Origin: Sanghuangporus weigelae
Lineage: Eukaryota; Basidiomycota; Agaricomycetes; Hymenochaetales; Hymenochaetaceae
Direction: 5' to 3'
DNA length: 64,000 bases
Assembly (NCBI GenBank): GCA_033182465.1
Contig: CP137327.1
Location: 434,001 to 498,000 of the forward strand
A program made the translations under genes and the position numbers. Of this stretch, positions 46,841 through 59,787 are shown in pieces. The notes beneath the pieces were generated by a model that was given only the letters and a program-made list of their open reading frames with translations, had not been told where the DNA came from and did not search any database. Each line of letters opens with the position of its first letter. Positions within the stretch are counted from its first letter, which is position 1.

Positions 46841-49800
46841 TTAGAAGTGATCAACATCGAAAGTCCAGGTACCAGTTTCATGCACATAGGACTGGAATTG
46901 TGTGCGCTTTATGTTCGACAACTTCCTCAAGTGTTTGATGTAGACTGGGCTCTCCGGGTCCTTCACAGGTTCCCCGGTTGCCCTATCACGGGCCCAGCAG
47001 CCGTGAAGAATAATTCGAGCGCGGACGTTGAGGCCTTCGCCAGGTGGAGGCTTCTCGTCATCACCCATAGCCGACTCCGGGTACACAACTACCTCCCTGT
47101 CGGCAATGTCTACGAGTTTCCCAAGTAGATCTTTTAGCCTCGGCAACGACGTCAAATCCACTGGATCCGAGAACTGGATCTCTCCATACCCCTTCCGACC
47201 CACGACAAGACCTTCGATCGAAGACAACTCTTGGTTACTCATTTTGCGTAGTACTTCGAGTGGCGGTTTGACGTAATAATCCCCTTCCTGCAGTTCAGAT
47301 GTATCCTTTCCAGCGGTCGAAGGCTTCTTTGCAGTTGGCGCGGTCGGAGCTGGTTGCGTCGATTTAGCAGCAGCTTCCTTCTCCCGGGCAGCCATGCTCA
47401 TGTGAGGATTGAACTCGACTTTAGAGCCATTTATACCAGAAGCTTTCGCCGTCGCTCGCCCGAACACCTCACTCGGGTCAATCTTTTTATCCAGCACGAG
47501 TTTCTTCGGGCTGAATCTGCCGTCGCTTCCGAGCGATGTGCTCTTCATGAAGGACTCAGGGCCAAGAAGACCTCTGCTATCGGACCTGCTGAGAGCAAGA
47601 GAGGTCGGTCCATTCTTTGAACGTGCCGCTGAAGCCGAAAGACCATTGCCCCTGCTCAGTCCCGCGGCAGATTGCGAAACGCCAAATCCGCGCAGTTTCC
47701 CCGTGTTAGTCAGGCGAGATGTCGATATGCCAAGAGGAGTCCGCGTCGGAACGTCGGTAAAGAAGCTCGACACCTTCTTTGGTGGAGGAGCTAAGGAAAC
47801 CGGCTGCGAGCTATTGAGCAAGCTGAATATAGGTAGATTTTCTTGAACGGGCTGTGCCACAGATGCCGTCAATGATCCCGTGCTCTGTAGACCGCCTGCA
47901 CCAGCCATGGACTGTCCTAATCCCCCGCCGGTTCCGCCAAGAGCACTCGACCCAAGAAATGAGCTCCCAAAGCCAGTTGAAGCTGGTTGTGTGGTTGACT
48001 GGCCAAAAGTGGTCGCAGTAGCAGGCTTTTGTCCGAAGAGTGACGACCCTCCGAAAGCGTTTGTTCCAGGTGCAGCCTGCTGGTTCGTTTGTCCGAGAGG
48101 TTGGCCGAATAAGCCTGTTGTCGGTTGTGCAGTACCAGTATTTGCGTTCTGGTTGGTTGACCCGAACAGACCAGTGCCAAACGCTACGAATGAGGAAGTT
48201 ACAAATGAACAGGTCAGTCAATGCAGTAGATTCGACATACCTGGCTTATTCTGATTATTGTTTCCGAACAGACCCGTCCCGGCGCCCCCACCAAATAAGT
48301 TCGTAGAAGGTTGTGTTGCTGGTTGTCCAAAGACTAGGCCACTCCATATCAGATAGAATCCTCCCCAAGAGAAATTTCAACACTTACGGCCTGTCGGTTG
48401 CGCGCCTTGTTGTCCGGGTTGGCCCTGTTGCTGCTGTTGCTGGACATTTTGACCAAACAATCCGGTACCTGTCCCGGTGCCTCCAAATAGCCCAGTCGAA
48501 GGCTGTTGAGGTTGTTGCTGATTGGGCTGTGGTTGTTGTTGCTGATTAGTCTGGCCAAACAGGCCGAATCCTGTGGTTCCAGGCTGTGAAAGAGGTTGAC
48601 CAAAGGCTGGTTTGTTGGCGTTTGCTCCTGCAAACCATCAGAAGCGTGCACGTTTTGATCATACTGCTTACTTACCAAAAGAGCCAAATGCGGATGTTCC
48701 TTGATTCTGATTCGCAGGTTGCCCGAACAGGCCAGTTGATGGCTGTCCTGCAGGTTGAGCAGCAGTTTGTCCGAATCCAGTCCCTCCCGAACCAAACGTG
48801 CTCGTCCCAGGCGTCTGGCCAAAGCCACCAAACGGCTTTGGTTGGTTTGCAGTCTGACCGAACCCACCAAACCCGGTAGTCCCAGTTTGAGGCTGCTGTT
48901 GCTGTGGTTGCTGCTGCTGAGTATTCTGGCCGAAAGCGCTAGTCACTCCAAACAAGCCAGTGGATGCAGGTGGTTGTTGCTGTTGCTGGGTATTTTGACC
49001 AAAGCCACCGAAGCCAGTTGTTCCAGTCCCAGAGCCAAATGCTGATGGCTGTGATGTCGAAGGCTGGCCAAAAGCTCCGAAGCCGGTTGATTGAGTCGGT
49101 TGTTGCTGTTGTTGCTGCTGCTGCTGATTCTGTTGACCAAAGCCGCCAAAACCACTCGTGCCAGTGGCGGGCTGACCGAATGCAGTTGTCGTTGATTGCG
49201 AAGGTGCCAATCCAAATGTTGCGGACTGGCCAAACGCTCCTGCGGTTTTGCGCCCTTGAAGATAATCTTGAACGCGGACTTCCTGGAAGTCGGATTAAGG
49301 TCAGGAATCTAGGAACAAACCATAGAAACATCACTCACCTCAAAGGAAGTCCCGCGGTACGCTGGCATGCAGCTGATGCTTTGATAATTGAGGGTGACAG
49401 CCGGAGCATTCGCATCTTTCTCAGAGTAAACTTGATAAGGAGGATTCGAAGATCCGGTGGTCACTGGAGGAACGGTTGCGTCTGTGCCTGTAGTTGGCCC
49501 TGGAGAGGAGGAATAAAGAAAGTCAGTACGACTTCTTGCGCAGGAATTCCCGTAAATAAATGCGCAGTGAGAAAGGAAGCAATAATTACTGATCGGACGC
49601 ACCTGTTGATGTGCTACCAAACCCTGTGGTCGGAGCCGCAGGTTTCTGACCAAACAAAGTAGTACCAGTTGAGCCAAATGTACTCGTCCCTCCCGCAGGC
49701 TGACCGAAAGTAGATGTGGTCCCGGTGCCTGTCTGCCCGAACGTACCACTACCACTTCCAAATGCCGACGTGCCAGTGCCGCCTGCGCCAAAACCGCCAA

Positions 49801-50308
49801 AGCCGGAAGGCTTTGCGCCAAAAGCAGAGGTTCCAGTCCCAAACGGCGCACCTAGGTTGGATTCAGTACGTCCCGCCTTTGAAGGTATGAAGCATAAAGG
49901 TTTACCAAACCCAGCAGTGCCCGTCGTGCCCGTGTTAGAGGTCCCTCCGAACATCGGGTTCACAGGTGGTGGTTGTTGTGTTTGGCCGAACGCACCAAAT
50001 CCTAAGACACGATTCGCACCGCGATATCAAGAGAGAAAGACGCAAAATTTATGAAGGAGTCACGATTTTTTCAGCCAGTGTGTTAGATAAGTGGGGCAGA
50101 GAAAGGAAAACACGCGGTTAGCATGCTGTCGACAAGGCTAGTCACAATTGATCAACAAGGACGCACCCGGAGTTCCACCTGAACCAAACGCGTTAGGTTG
50201 TTGCTGCCCGAACGCAGACGTTCCCGGTTGCGGTTGTTGTTGCTGCTGCTGCTGCTGCTGTTGCTGCTGGTTCTGCTGAGGATTCGTCCATGAGTTGTTG
50301 CCAAACAT
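46841..50308 (-). CDS. NUP98: Nup98-type FG nucleoporin with GLEBS motif and C-terminal domain
   Basis: A component of the nuclear pore permeability barrier. It starts at ATG 50308 with MFGNNSWTNP and a glutamine run, followed by several hundred residues of FG and GLFG repeats (TSAFGAKPSGFGGFGAGG, STGLFGQPA). Within them is a GLEBS-like Gle2/Rae1-binding segment (NPPYQVYSEKDANAP, YQSISCMPAYRGTSFE, then EVRVQDYLQGRK). The C terminus is the autoproteolytic-type domain (GYYVKPPLEVLRKMSN-like start as DYYVKPPLEVLRKMSN, VVGRKGYGEIQFSDPVDL, GTWTFDVDHF). The stop codon lies exactly after His-Phe, the position where family members are cleaved before Ser. No Nup96 part follows. Several short introns interrupt the repeat region. 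Confidence 0.93.
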
Positions 50309-51394
50309 TGTGGATAGGGGACGAGAACGAAGATGAGGAACTTGAAGACCGTATCGCGCGTTTTGACTTGTGCCGCCTTTAGTGTAAGCGTGGGAATAGT
50401 TAGTCAGCCGAACTCGACCGACCACAACAAAGGCCTACATATGTCATATACTGACTGGACTTGACTCACTTACTCTTACTCCGACGACTCTAATGTAATG
50501 ACCGGAGTCATCTACAGTGAACAAAACTCATGTATGGGACGTACTAATTTTGTTTGCAGTTCAGGAGGACTTTGCTCGTTATGTACATTGGCAAAATTAT
50601 AATCATATTAAAAACTGCGATTTATCCCTCCAAGAGGAAATACGTTTGAAAGTTCCTCCTCACAAGGAGTCAAGATCACAGAGCGGAGGAAGCCTTCACC
50701 ATGCAGTATAATATCCACAGTACTGAATGCTTCCAGTCTTGGATTTGCTCCAATTGGTGGCCGTGACAATCTGATCTTTGTCCCAAATTTCGCAGAAGAA
50801 CGGGCAGCGGCTCCGGGGAGATTCACTCTAGTCACCTTTTCCAGCCACTCTCAAATGAGTCCTGTCGGCGTTTCAGAAATATCTGCCACATTGGCATCCC
50901 TTCTTTGCAAATGATCGCCCGAACTAAGTTCTGCCAATAATTCATCCTATGCCGATATATCTGCGATCCCACAATACGGGTCATTTTCGTCCAAGCAGTA
51001 TGGATTGCTTGCCAACAGAAGAGCATGTCAACTTTTCGATCCTTGTCTAGAGGTCTTTGCGAGCGGAGGTAGCGGAATGCGAGTTGTGTCTCCTATATGT
51101 AATCCCTGTGTATGTACAGCGTTGCCTCTCATTGATCAGAAAAATCTTCAGATCTGGTGGGTTTCTTATCAACGTAGTAATAGAGTGATGGAATCTGGAT
51201 GCCTGGAGGTGTTCAGTTCTTCAAGAAATCGATTCGGGTACGGACAAACCAAAGTTCCGTTTAATCAGCATTTCAAAGCAATAATAAAGCAAGGATAAAA
51301 TCAAGGAACAAAGCAAGGACAAAGCACGAACATAGCGATCATATGGTTATCGATAAGTCTAAGTCGGTAGACGCTTCCTCGTCCGCGCACCGTG
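50309..51394 (-). other. Intergenic with an unassigned minus-strand coding-like stretch
   Basis: Between the nucleoporin and the F-box gene. On minus, two adjacent open stretches (about 51026-50835 with YWQNLVRAIICKEGMPMWQ, and 50835-50610 with TKIRLSRPPIGANPRLEAF) look coding in composition but are joined only across a frame change at about 50835, and no start or splice site is convincing. Possibly a relic of a gene I cannot identify. The rest shows nothing. Confidence 0.3.
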
Positions 51395-53182
51395 TTAATG
51401 CATCCGCATCCATTCAGCATCCTCACCTTCAACTCGAACCCACTTCTCGTCTTCGACGATCTTCGCCAGTTTCTCGTACTCTTCGTCATTGAAATCATAC
51501 GGCAATTCGTACTCCTCGCCATCGAATTGGATGGTATCGAAAGACTTGAAGAGATTCGACCGTACTTTCGCCATTTCGCAAATAGATTTGATGACGGTGA
51601 CATTGTCGTCGCCAAGGAACAACCAGTCGAGCTCAAGTGATCTAAGTGCGGGGCACAAGACACCGTCAGAGGCATCGCGCCGGCTCCGTATTTCGCGTGA
51701 CATCGTACCAGGAACCAATGAGTTCCCAGACGCTTCAGAGGCGAATGATGCTTCAGAAGACTTTGGGGTGCCGCCTGGAGAAGAGGTTTCTGCCGTACAA
51801 GCAGCTGCTTTCCACACGGAAGTGTTCTCGACTTCGTTGCGATCCACCTCTCCCGATGATGAACTCCCAGCTTCCTTGGGAACTTCATCCTGTGCGATGA
51901 AGCTATCGAGAGCCTGGGACTCGTCATCTGATGTGGATACTCCCTCTTCGACATCTTCCACATCAGTAGCATCTTCTGTGGAAGAACAGGCCGGAGCTCC
52001 AGGAGTGTCCTCCGTAACATGCACACTTGCGGAATTATCTTCCGATGCGGAAGGACTTTCAACTCCAGAAGGAGTGTCCACCCTCGGAGACGACGGATGA
52101 GGTTCGTCACAAGTCACTCGAGGCGTGAATTCGCGAAAGAACTGTGTCGTCAGTGCCATATACTTCAATCCAAGGTCTCGTAGCGCAGGTAATAAGCGGA
52201 GGATCGATATCAGCTTGTCTTCTTCCAGCTCGAAGGTAGAAATCCATAGGTACGTCAAGGGCGGAAGCGAACGCTGAACGAACTTCAGTAGGATATCTCC
52301 TTCCCCAATGGTGTCGTAGCCATCGTAATGGAGACTTTTCAGAAAGGGCAAAGTCAACTTGTCGATAATGTAGGGTGCGGGATTCCCGTGTTCAAGGATG
52401 AGGAACTCCATCTCGTGAGTAAACGGGACGTCCTTTTCCTTTGGCAAGGGTTGCGAGATGACGTTGGCGGCGCTGTGAATAAATGATCCGCGAAAAAGTT
52501 GAAGGTTTGGAGCAACTCTCAGGAGATTCAAGCATTGATGCTTAACGGAGTCATCCGAATGCTCGCCGTAAAATTGGAGATTTGACAGGCTGGACATGTT
52601 ACGGATGGGCTTCCTCCCGACCTCAAGGACGTACGATCCGGATAGTTTGAGTTCCTCCAAGTGTGGGGAATGCGCGACATTTACTTGCGCTTCCAACACT
52701 TCTCCCTTGTACGTTTCAAAATGAAAATCAAGATTCAACGACTTTAGCATCGGCATTCTCTGTAGTCTGATACCTGGGAAATCGAAAGAAACGAGTGCAG
52801 AACAATCCAGCCACACATTCTCCCAGCGCGCCTGGTGAGAGATCAACCTCTTGACCATATATTCCGCAGTCAAATGAGGTTGTGCGCCGTCGTCCTCTCC
52901 CAGAACACACTTGAGAGAATAATTAAGTGGAGATCTGCCTGATCTCTGGAGCCACGTGAAGAAGATATCCATCGTCACCTTCCACAGTTCTGGATCTAAT
53001 GTAATATCAAGGAAGGACCAGAGCTCTCCGATGGAAAGAGCCACTTTGCGCCAACGCCGACAAACATGCGAAATCGTGATGGGTGCAGATATGGGAGCCG
53101 GCGCGCCGATGACTTGCGTCCTCGGTTCACTGTTGAGAAAGATGTTGCAGAGAACCTCGTCGGATAGCTTATTCGCATGCAT
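51395..53182 (-). CDS. F-box protein with leucine-rich C-terminal region
   Basis: A single-exon, 595-residue frame. It begins with an F-box-like sequence (KLSDEVLCNIFLNSEP and TISHVCRRWRKVALSIGELW), the usual start of large agaricomycete F-box families, followed by leucine-rich segments (LEELKLSGSYVLEVG, LPALRDLGLKYMALT). Residues about 370-500 form an acidic, Ser/Thr-rich low-complexity insert (DTPSGVESPSASEDNSASV). It ends with EKLAKIVEDEKWVRVEGEDA. By family it would link a substrate to Skp1 in an SCF ubiquitin ligase; the substrate is unknown. It is unrelated in detail to the gene at 38101. Confidence 0.85.
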   Translation of the reverse strand: MHANKLSDEVLCNIFLNSEPRTQVIGAPAPISAPITISHVCRRWRKVALSIGELWSFLDITLDPELWKVTMDIFFTWLQRSGRSPLNYSLKCVLGEDDGAQPHLTAEYMVKRLISHQARWENVWLDCSALVSFDFPGIRLQRMPMLKSLNLDFHFETYKGEVLEAQVNVAHSPHLEELKLSGSYVLEVGRKPIRNMSSLSNLQFYGEHSDDSVKHQCLNLLRVAPNLQLFRGSFIHSAANVISQPLPKEKDVPFTHEMEFLILEHGNPAPYIIDKLTLPFLKSLHYDGYDTIGEGDILLKFVQRSLPPLTYLWISTFELEEDKLISILRLLPALRDLGLKYMALTTQFFREFTPRVTCDEPHPSSPRVDTPSGVESPSASEDNSASVHVTEDTPGAPACSSTEDATDVEDVEEGVSTSDDESQALDSFIAQDEVPKEAGSSSSGEVDRNEVENTSVWKAAACTAETSSPGGTPKSSEASFASEASGNSLVPGTMSREIRSRRDASDGVLCPALRSLELDWLFLGDDNVTVIKSICEMAKVRSNLFKSFDTIQFDGEEYELPYDFNDEEYEKLAKIVEDEKWVRVEGEDAEWMRMH

Positions 53183-53556
53183 CTTTCCTGATGATTGTGA
53201 CGAGGGAGCTTAAAATGAACTGTAAGAGTCGCTCCAGAGCCAAAAGTAAACGCGAAAATACGTTCAATATCTTGATCACCGAAGAATAAGTCATTAATAT
53301 TGACGAGTATCAGTAGACTGGAAATCGCACCTACTCCTTAAGCTGGACTCAGTAACCCGCACTCATGGACGTTCAGCTAGGACACTGTGGTGGCGGCTAA
53401 AGGCAAGAAAGTTAGAACCACCGTGGTGACGGCCACGCGCGTCGATCAAAGCACCAATGTACTCACGTGATATGCCCGCAGTTCCCGTCACGACGACGCG
53501 GTGATGATGGACGGCGTGGCGAATCCTGATCCTTCACCGCTTTCCTTGCAACCGTC
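53183..53556. promoter_or_regulatory. Divergent spacer between F-box gene and AKR1
   Basis: About 370 bp between two divergent starts. It should contain both promoters; no particular element is identified. Confidence 0.45.
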
Positions 53557-56200
53557 ATGTCTGAACCAACAAGCATAGTCACCCCGACGGGTGAGCCAAC
53601 AACTGCAATCAATCTTGAGGATGCGTCGGGCACAAATACTTCATTTGCTCGCCAACAAATTCAGACGGTCTACGAACCAGAGGTGAGTTCGGATTCAGAA
53701 TCTTCTGTGCTATACACGGAAGTATTGCTGATGCTGGCATCAGATCAATATTTTCGTCGCTGCTCAGCGAGGCGATTTAGATACTTTAAGAATGCTAATA
53801 GAGTCTGGAAAAGCCAAAGCAACCGATAGAGATGACCAAAATATCACACCATTGCACTGGGCAGCAATTAATGCGCAGCTGCCTGCCTGCCGTTACCTCC
53901 TAGACCAGGGGGCCGAGGTTGATGCACTCGGTGGTGACCTCGTCGCGACTCCTATGCAATGGGCTGCTCGGAATGGCTATCTTTATGTTATTCAGCTCCT
54001 CATTGCTCACAATGCGGATCCAACAATCACGGATGCGCAAGGTTACAACGCGTTGCACCTCGTTACCCATTCTTCGTCGGTCATGTCGCTCCTGTATCTT
54101 CTTCATCAACCGATCAGTATCGACTCACGCGACGCTCAAGGACATACGGCGCTCATGTGGGCAGCTTACCAAGGCGATGCGCTCTCCGTTGATCTTCTAT
54201 TGAAGCACGGCGCTGATCCAAACACCCGAGATGAATCGGATTTGACACCGCTTCACTGGGCGGTCGTTAAAGGTAATAGAAATTGCATACGCAAACTCGT
54301 TGAGAAGGGATCAGACATCAATGCCAAGACGCGAGAGGGCAAGACGCCGAGAGACATGGCAGTCGAGCTGAAAAGCCTTGGGGCTTGGAAACGTGCTCTG
54401 GAGGAGGGTGGTATGCTTGAGGATGGAATCAAAAAATCAAAACCGCTCAGCGAGGTGTGCTTGTCCGCGGATTTCAGCCTCGTTGCATTGTCTGATTCCG
54501 TTTCATCTTAGCGGAACACGAAGTTGGCTATTTTTATTATGCCGACTATCTTCTTCTACCTCATATTCACTACTTTGAGAGTCATGCCGTGGTATACGGG
54601 TATATTATTGGCTATGGCCGAGTTCTTCGCTATGCATCACGTACGTGCAGCCACTTTGAATTTCTTGTAATTGTCACTGACACGAAACTGTTCTGTTCAT
54701 CAGGTTGTCACCCGAGTCTTACTAAACAGTGCGAGCTATTCTGATGGAGTAATACAAAGTCCTTATTATGCGGGGATTATATTTGGCAGCCTAGTTTGGG
54801 TTGCATATTGTTGGACTACTCGATTAGTGCATCGTAAGTATTTGCAGGCCGTTTTGCGCTTTTCGCGAGTTTAACCATTCGTGCAGAAACATCACATCAC
54901 GCATTCGCTCATTTAATGTTCGCTCTCGCATATGGATTGTGTGTATACAACTTTATACGATCTATCACCTTGGATCCCGGGACTTGCCCCAAACCCGCGA
55001 ATGACGGAGAGCTGCGAGCGGTGAGATGCCTGATCCACCATATCTGGCAAGGTGTCTAATTTAATATCTAGATCGTAGAAGAGCTCGCATCAGAAGGACG
55101 TCTGAATGGACAAACATTCTGTATACAGTGCATGGTACGTTCAACAGGATTCTTGATTAATTTCACCGTTTTCATGCAGAGCTACAGGCCCGCAAGCCGC
55201 TTCGCTCAAAGCATTGCCGTATCTGTGACAAATGCGTGGCTCGACATGACCAGTGAGTGTTTTGAGCTATTCTTTTCACCCGTATCTCATAAGCATGCAG
55301 CCATTGTCCTTGGGTCTGGAACTGTGGTAAGCTAGTTTGCTTTAGTTGAAAGATTGCTTCACCTGACTTTCTCTTTCCCGTAGTTGGAGTAAACAATCAT
55401 CGACAATTCATCCTTTTCGTCAGCACTCTTGTCGTCGGGGTAATCTTGTTCGATTATCTTACTTATGCTTGTGGGTTCTTGCACGTGGGATCATTGATGT
55501 CGGATTCAGCTGATCATAATTGCTTTCAGACTACTCGACCGTGAATATCGCATCTGAACCATCTTCGACTTGTCTCTTGCCAGACGATCTTTGCACCATC
55601 ACCGCATACGATCCATTTCTGTTCTCAGTGGCCTGTTGGTCTACTTTACAGCTTCTATGGACGCTCATTCTTCTCGCAAGCCAACTGTATCAGGTCATGC
55701 GCCAAATGACGACATTCGAGGTCTCAAATCTCGGTCGGTACGGCTTCATGGGTGGACGGGGTGGCCAGAGTCTTGCATCACAAATGGGACACCGGCATCA
55801 GCACGCACCTATGGGTGCAGGCGAAGATGGGCCAGCTCCAGCACACGCTCATCAACACACAGGGTGTGGCGGGACGCTCTTGCAACTCACAGGTCTCGAC
55901 ATTTTCACGCGCGGTCGAGCGGCGGATGGGCTCGCCCGCGCACGAAAAGCCTCCAATCCCTTCGACCTCGGCATCATCGGAAACTGCAAAGACTTCTGGA
56001 CAGCCGGACGAGAACTTGGCGTCGAGTACGAGCGTTTATACGACGTTCCTTCTGAAGGGTTCCGAGAAGCCAGGAGACGAAGGGAAAGAGAAGAGGAGGA
56101 GGAAGGACGTGGACGAAAACCGAAGAGCCATTTCATGGGCTTCAGTCTTTCGTTCGGACGTGGGAGTCGGTCTGGATACGAACCTGTTAGTCAGGTGTAA
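53557..56200 (+). CDS. AKR1: Ankyrin-repeat DHHC palmitoyltransferase Akr1
   Basis: By family, a Golgi/endosomal membrane enzyme that palmitoylates proteins such as casein kinase and acts in endocytosis. A short N-terminal exon (MSEPTSIVTPTGEP) leads to five or six ankyrin repeats (for example DDQNITPLHWAAINAQL, GHTALMWAAYQGDALSVDLL, DLTPLHWAVVKGNRNCIRKL). Membrane segments follow (FIMPTIFFYLIFTTLRVM), then the cysteine-rich domain ARKPLRSKHCRICDKCVARH and, across two introns, DHHCPWVWNCVGVNNHRQF. More membrane helices and the C-terminal cytosolic part (FDLGIIGNCKDFWTAGRELG) complete it. Here the motif is DHHC, whereas the yeast protein is known for DHYC. About seven introns. Confidence 0.95.
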
Positions 56201-56459
56201 TTTCTGTATACGTATTGACTATATGCATTTTAATCGGACATTTTATGTTCACGGCGACGTGATTGTAATTACTTGACGAAATTCACGAATCCTGATGCTT
56301 TGCCTGACATGGAAATTACTGGTAACGTCTTGACCATTGGTCTTGATGAAAGTCTATTTTCTAATCGGTCCGTTGCATTCATCAATTATTGCGTGTAGAG
56401 CAAGATGATAATTAGTAAAAATTTATCCATGATCTTTTCGCTGCATCACGAATCGTGTC

Positions 56460-59400
56460 AAAACAAGCCCTGAACAGAACCAAAGCCAGCAGGACAATTC
56501 TGCCTAGCAATGCTTGATGAGCCACTACGCAAGTAGCAGATTTTCGCCGCTACGCATTCGTCCGAACACGGTGCCGTGCGTACCGAGCTTTTGCCTTGAA
56601 GGGTGTGGAATGTCTAGGAGCATGGATGATGTGATAAACAACATTTGTGCAAAGATAAATGGTTTTGGCTCTTACTCGAACTAGATCCGTATTATTTTCC
56701 ATCACTAAAAATGATCCGTAAATTATACAGGCCTGTTTTGTATTCGTAGGTAGAGAAAGGAAAACCCACCTTCCGTAACACGATGCCACCACGTAGCATT
56801 CAATGGATCGTTGGGTCCCCAGCCAGTGATGTTCGTTCCATAAGTATCGCGTGTGCTATATTCATATGTGAATGTCGGACCGAACGTAATTTGGTGGTCA
56901 AGATCAGGAAAAGTAGAGACGTCGCTCTTCCATCTAGGATTAAGCTAGTGAGCGTCTTGTTTTTACAGTGAAGGATTCAGGCCTTACGTATGTGCGTCGA
57001 GGACCTCAAAAGTCTGGAAATATACCAAAAGAATATATCGGCGGTCTGTGAGAAGATAGATGATATCTATAGACACAAGAGCCTTACCGATGAGTCGACC
57101 TCATACACGCGGAAGCCCGAATTCAGGTTTGATGCTGGTGTAATTGATGGTCCGTTCCATGAAACGACTAATGCGTTCTCCGCTGTCTGTACTGTGCCAT
57201 TATTCGTGTAAAATATCTTATAGATGCAGAATTAAGCAACGATCCTTCTGCTTTGATTCAGTACTTACCGAAAGCTCATCTTCGTGCGTGTGGCCCCAAA
57301 AGATGCCTTTGCAGCACACGTTCAATTGTAACCGAGAATGTAGACACTATGAGAGCTTACCCGCAATAACGTGTGGCGAAAATCGATCTACACTGTCTGA
57401 GCGTCAGCGACTAGAATTTTAACAAGACGTTCCAAAGCATACATTTGATAGACTAAGATAACAGTTAGTTTCGTTCTTTTTATTTGAGATCAAGATATGC
57501 GTCTCACAAAGATTTGACGGATTGAACAGCGCGTTTGTACCATCCCATCCAGTCAAAACATGCCCCATAATCCAGACTGAGGGAAGACACCGTCTCAATC
57601 ATGAGCATACATACTTGTGCATCACTAAAACCACAACGTACCACGATCGCCCGCATCTTCTGCATCCTGCAACTCGTCTGTGAGGAACCGCAGGATACCG
57701 GACGGATCCGAGGACGTCATGTTGATGTAGTTGAACCAGTTCGCTCTGAACAACATATTAGGAGAAAAAAAGAATGCAGAACACGTAAGTTAAGTTCAAG
57801 TAGGTCCGAGATGTTTCTCACCGTAGCCAAAGATTCGTGTTTAGGGTGATGATCCGTAATCCGTCCCTTCTTTGGACCATATACGCGCCATAGTGCGCTC
57901 GGGCAAGTTCCACTGCAGCTTCAGGAATCCAATCCTCGTGTTCCCAAAGACTTGAAACATGCTCATAATTCCTAGAGCAATGTCATCAGTTTATGCTAAG
58001 ATAAATTAGCGGTCTTGACTAATTTGAATAATTCACCAGTCAAATTGGTGTGCTAGTTCGCCACCCAAAGAATGTGGAGAGCCTTGGCCACTGGAAACAT
58101 GTCACTCATTAGTCTTCAGAATACTGTGAAATTTTGATGTACGTACACACCGACAGAGTCGTGATTACCCAAAGCCACATAAGTAGGGCCTGCCTTCAGC
58201 ATGCGCTTGATGAGGTCGAAGACCACAGTCTATTTCAATCGGTCCGATCAATGCTTAGATTCAAGCACGCTTGGTATACGAGGAGTGATGACGTACCTCT
58301 GTGTACATCATATAAGCCCGCGAGAGTTGCTGGTCAGTATCATGCGCGAGAAGGTCTCCTGTGTATAGTGTCCAGGCGAAGCCAGAATCTTGCGTGCCCG
58401 TGAGGACTGGGATCGCCTCAAAGGCGGATAACGCCAGTGAGTATGGAGAATCACTGAACAAGTTCGTGAGTATTCGGCACATAAGTTTGAGAACTAACGA
58501 GTTCGTACCAGAGGAAAGCACCAAAACGCGGCGCCGAGACGAGCGTCTTATTCGGACTAGAGGTTGCGATGTTGTCTTCTCGACAACACAGTCCAGACGT
58601 GCAGTTTGCCTCCGCTCCAGTTGCATAGCCTTTTTACGCGGGCAAACGACAGAAAGGGTAGCCTGAGTCTCTAACGCTGCTTGAGGATAAGGAGGCAGCA
58701 CTCACGAGGATCAAGGTGGATATCCGAGAGATGCAATACCTTCAACCGTTTCCCGCTAGGCTTCCTACGAGTAGACAGGGGATCAGGTTTGGGCTTTGCG
58801 AACCAATTAGTTAGGTTGAGTGGTGATGTTGGCGGCAACGGGCACGCGCTCAAGAAATTTTGGCATATCATCTGAAGCAAGATAAAAATAGGTCGGTCAA
58901 CATGTGATCGCGTTCAGGCACAGATCAACGACTCGGAAGCAATATCAAAATTATTGGTGATTGTTGGGTCGATGCCATGACGAAGTGAGGTGATGGCTAG
59001 GTTAAGGAAGAAAATTCAAGACGCCGTACCTGACCATCGTAGCCCTCGACATCTGCGAATGCGACAACCTGTATAGATTCCCGTTCAGTTTCAAGCCGTA
59101 AACCTTTTTTCTTTCATTTTTCCCGAAACTTGCACTGACCTGGGTAATTACGCTCCCGAGATCGAGCTTCCCAAACGTGGTACTGCACGATGAAGAGAGC
59201 CTGAATGCCTCACACAAACCCACGACGGCCGCAGGACCCTGCTCCGGGGCAGCAAGCGCCACGAACTTGAGTACCCCAAGAGCAGTCTGACATCGTGCGC
59301 ATGTATTGTTGCGAAAGGGCGAGTTTGGCGTCTCTGGCGAGGCCAGAAGCTGAATTTGGCGGATGGCTTGTGCCAAGATGGCGGAATCCGAGGCGTGCGG

Positions 59401-59787
59401 TGGGAGGAAATGCGGGTCTGACGTGTCATTCTGCAAAAAAAAACCGGGAAATTAGCAAAAGGTGCAGACGCAACAGGTGGCAACTTGCCACTGGGATCTT
59501 GTCCGGGTTCGTCAGGTCGAAGGGATACACTGTATGCTAAAGCCTTCGTTAAAAATGGAAAATAAAACCAGAGGGGATGCAACGCTCACAGTAATAGGAT
59601 CCGTAATGACAGGCTGCACCTGCTCACTTGTCTGGGTCGGATTATTGTAATATTCCCCGTACACGGATGTCGGAAAGGCTCCAGGAGCAGTAAAGGCCGT
59701 GGGTCCGAAATGGAGAGATTGAGCAACAGCCCGCCCGACCGCTCCCAGAGCAATGACGACAAGAGATTTCTTCACCAAGTCAGACAT
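56460..59787 (-). CDS. Acid sphingomyelinase-like phosphodiesterase
   Basis: By family, it hydrolyses sphingomyelin or related phosphodiesters in an acidic or extracellular compartment. Start ATG at 59787 with a signal peptide (MSDLVKKSLVVIALGAVGRA). A saposin B-like segment follows with paired cysteines (NNTCARCQTALGVLKFVAL, GLCEAFRLSSSC), then the calcineurin-like metallophosphatase domain with metal-site motifs HLSDIHLDPR, TLYTGDLLAHD, YVALGNHDSV, WIMGHVLTGWDG and IFWGHTHEDE. The C-terminal part reads WKSDVSTFPDLDHQITFGP, and after introns ends with KSSVRTAPCSDECVAAKICY and RSGS near the stop at 56460. More than ten short introns. It converges on AKR1. Substrate specificity cannot be read from sequence. 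Confidence 0.92.

Noticed and set aside
46598-47128. A plus-strand gene overlapping the nucleoporin 3' end
   Set aside because: Most of it is antisense to the well-conserved C-terminal domain of the nucleoporin and shows no domain of its own.
50608-51026. A functional gene on minus between the nucleoporin and F-box genes
   Set aside because: Two coding-like stretches are present but need a frame change, with no good start, splice site or recognisable family.
28644-59787. A lipid or palmitoylation gene cluster (CHO2, two DHHC transferases, sphingomyelinase)
   Set aside because: The genes are widely spaced, on both strands, mixed with unrelated genes, and all are normal single-copy housekeeping types. 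Coincidental neighbourhood is the simpler reading.
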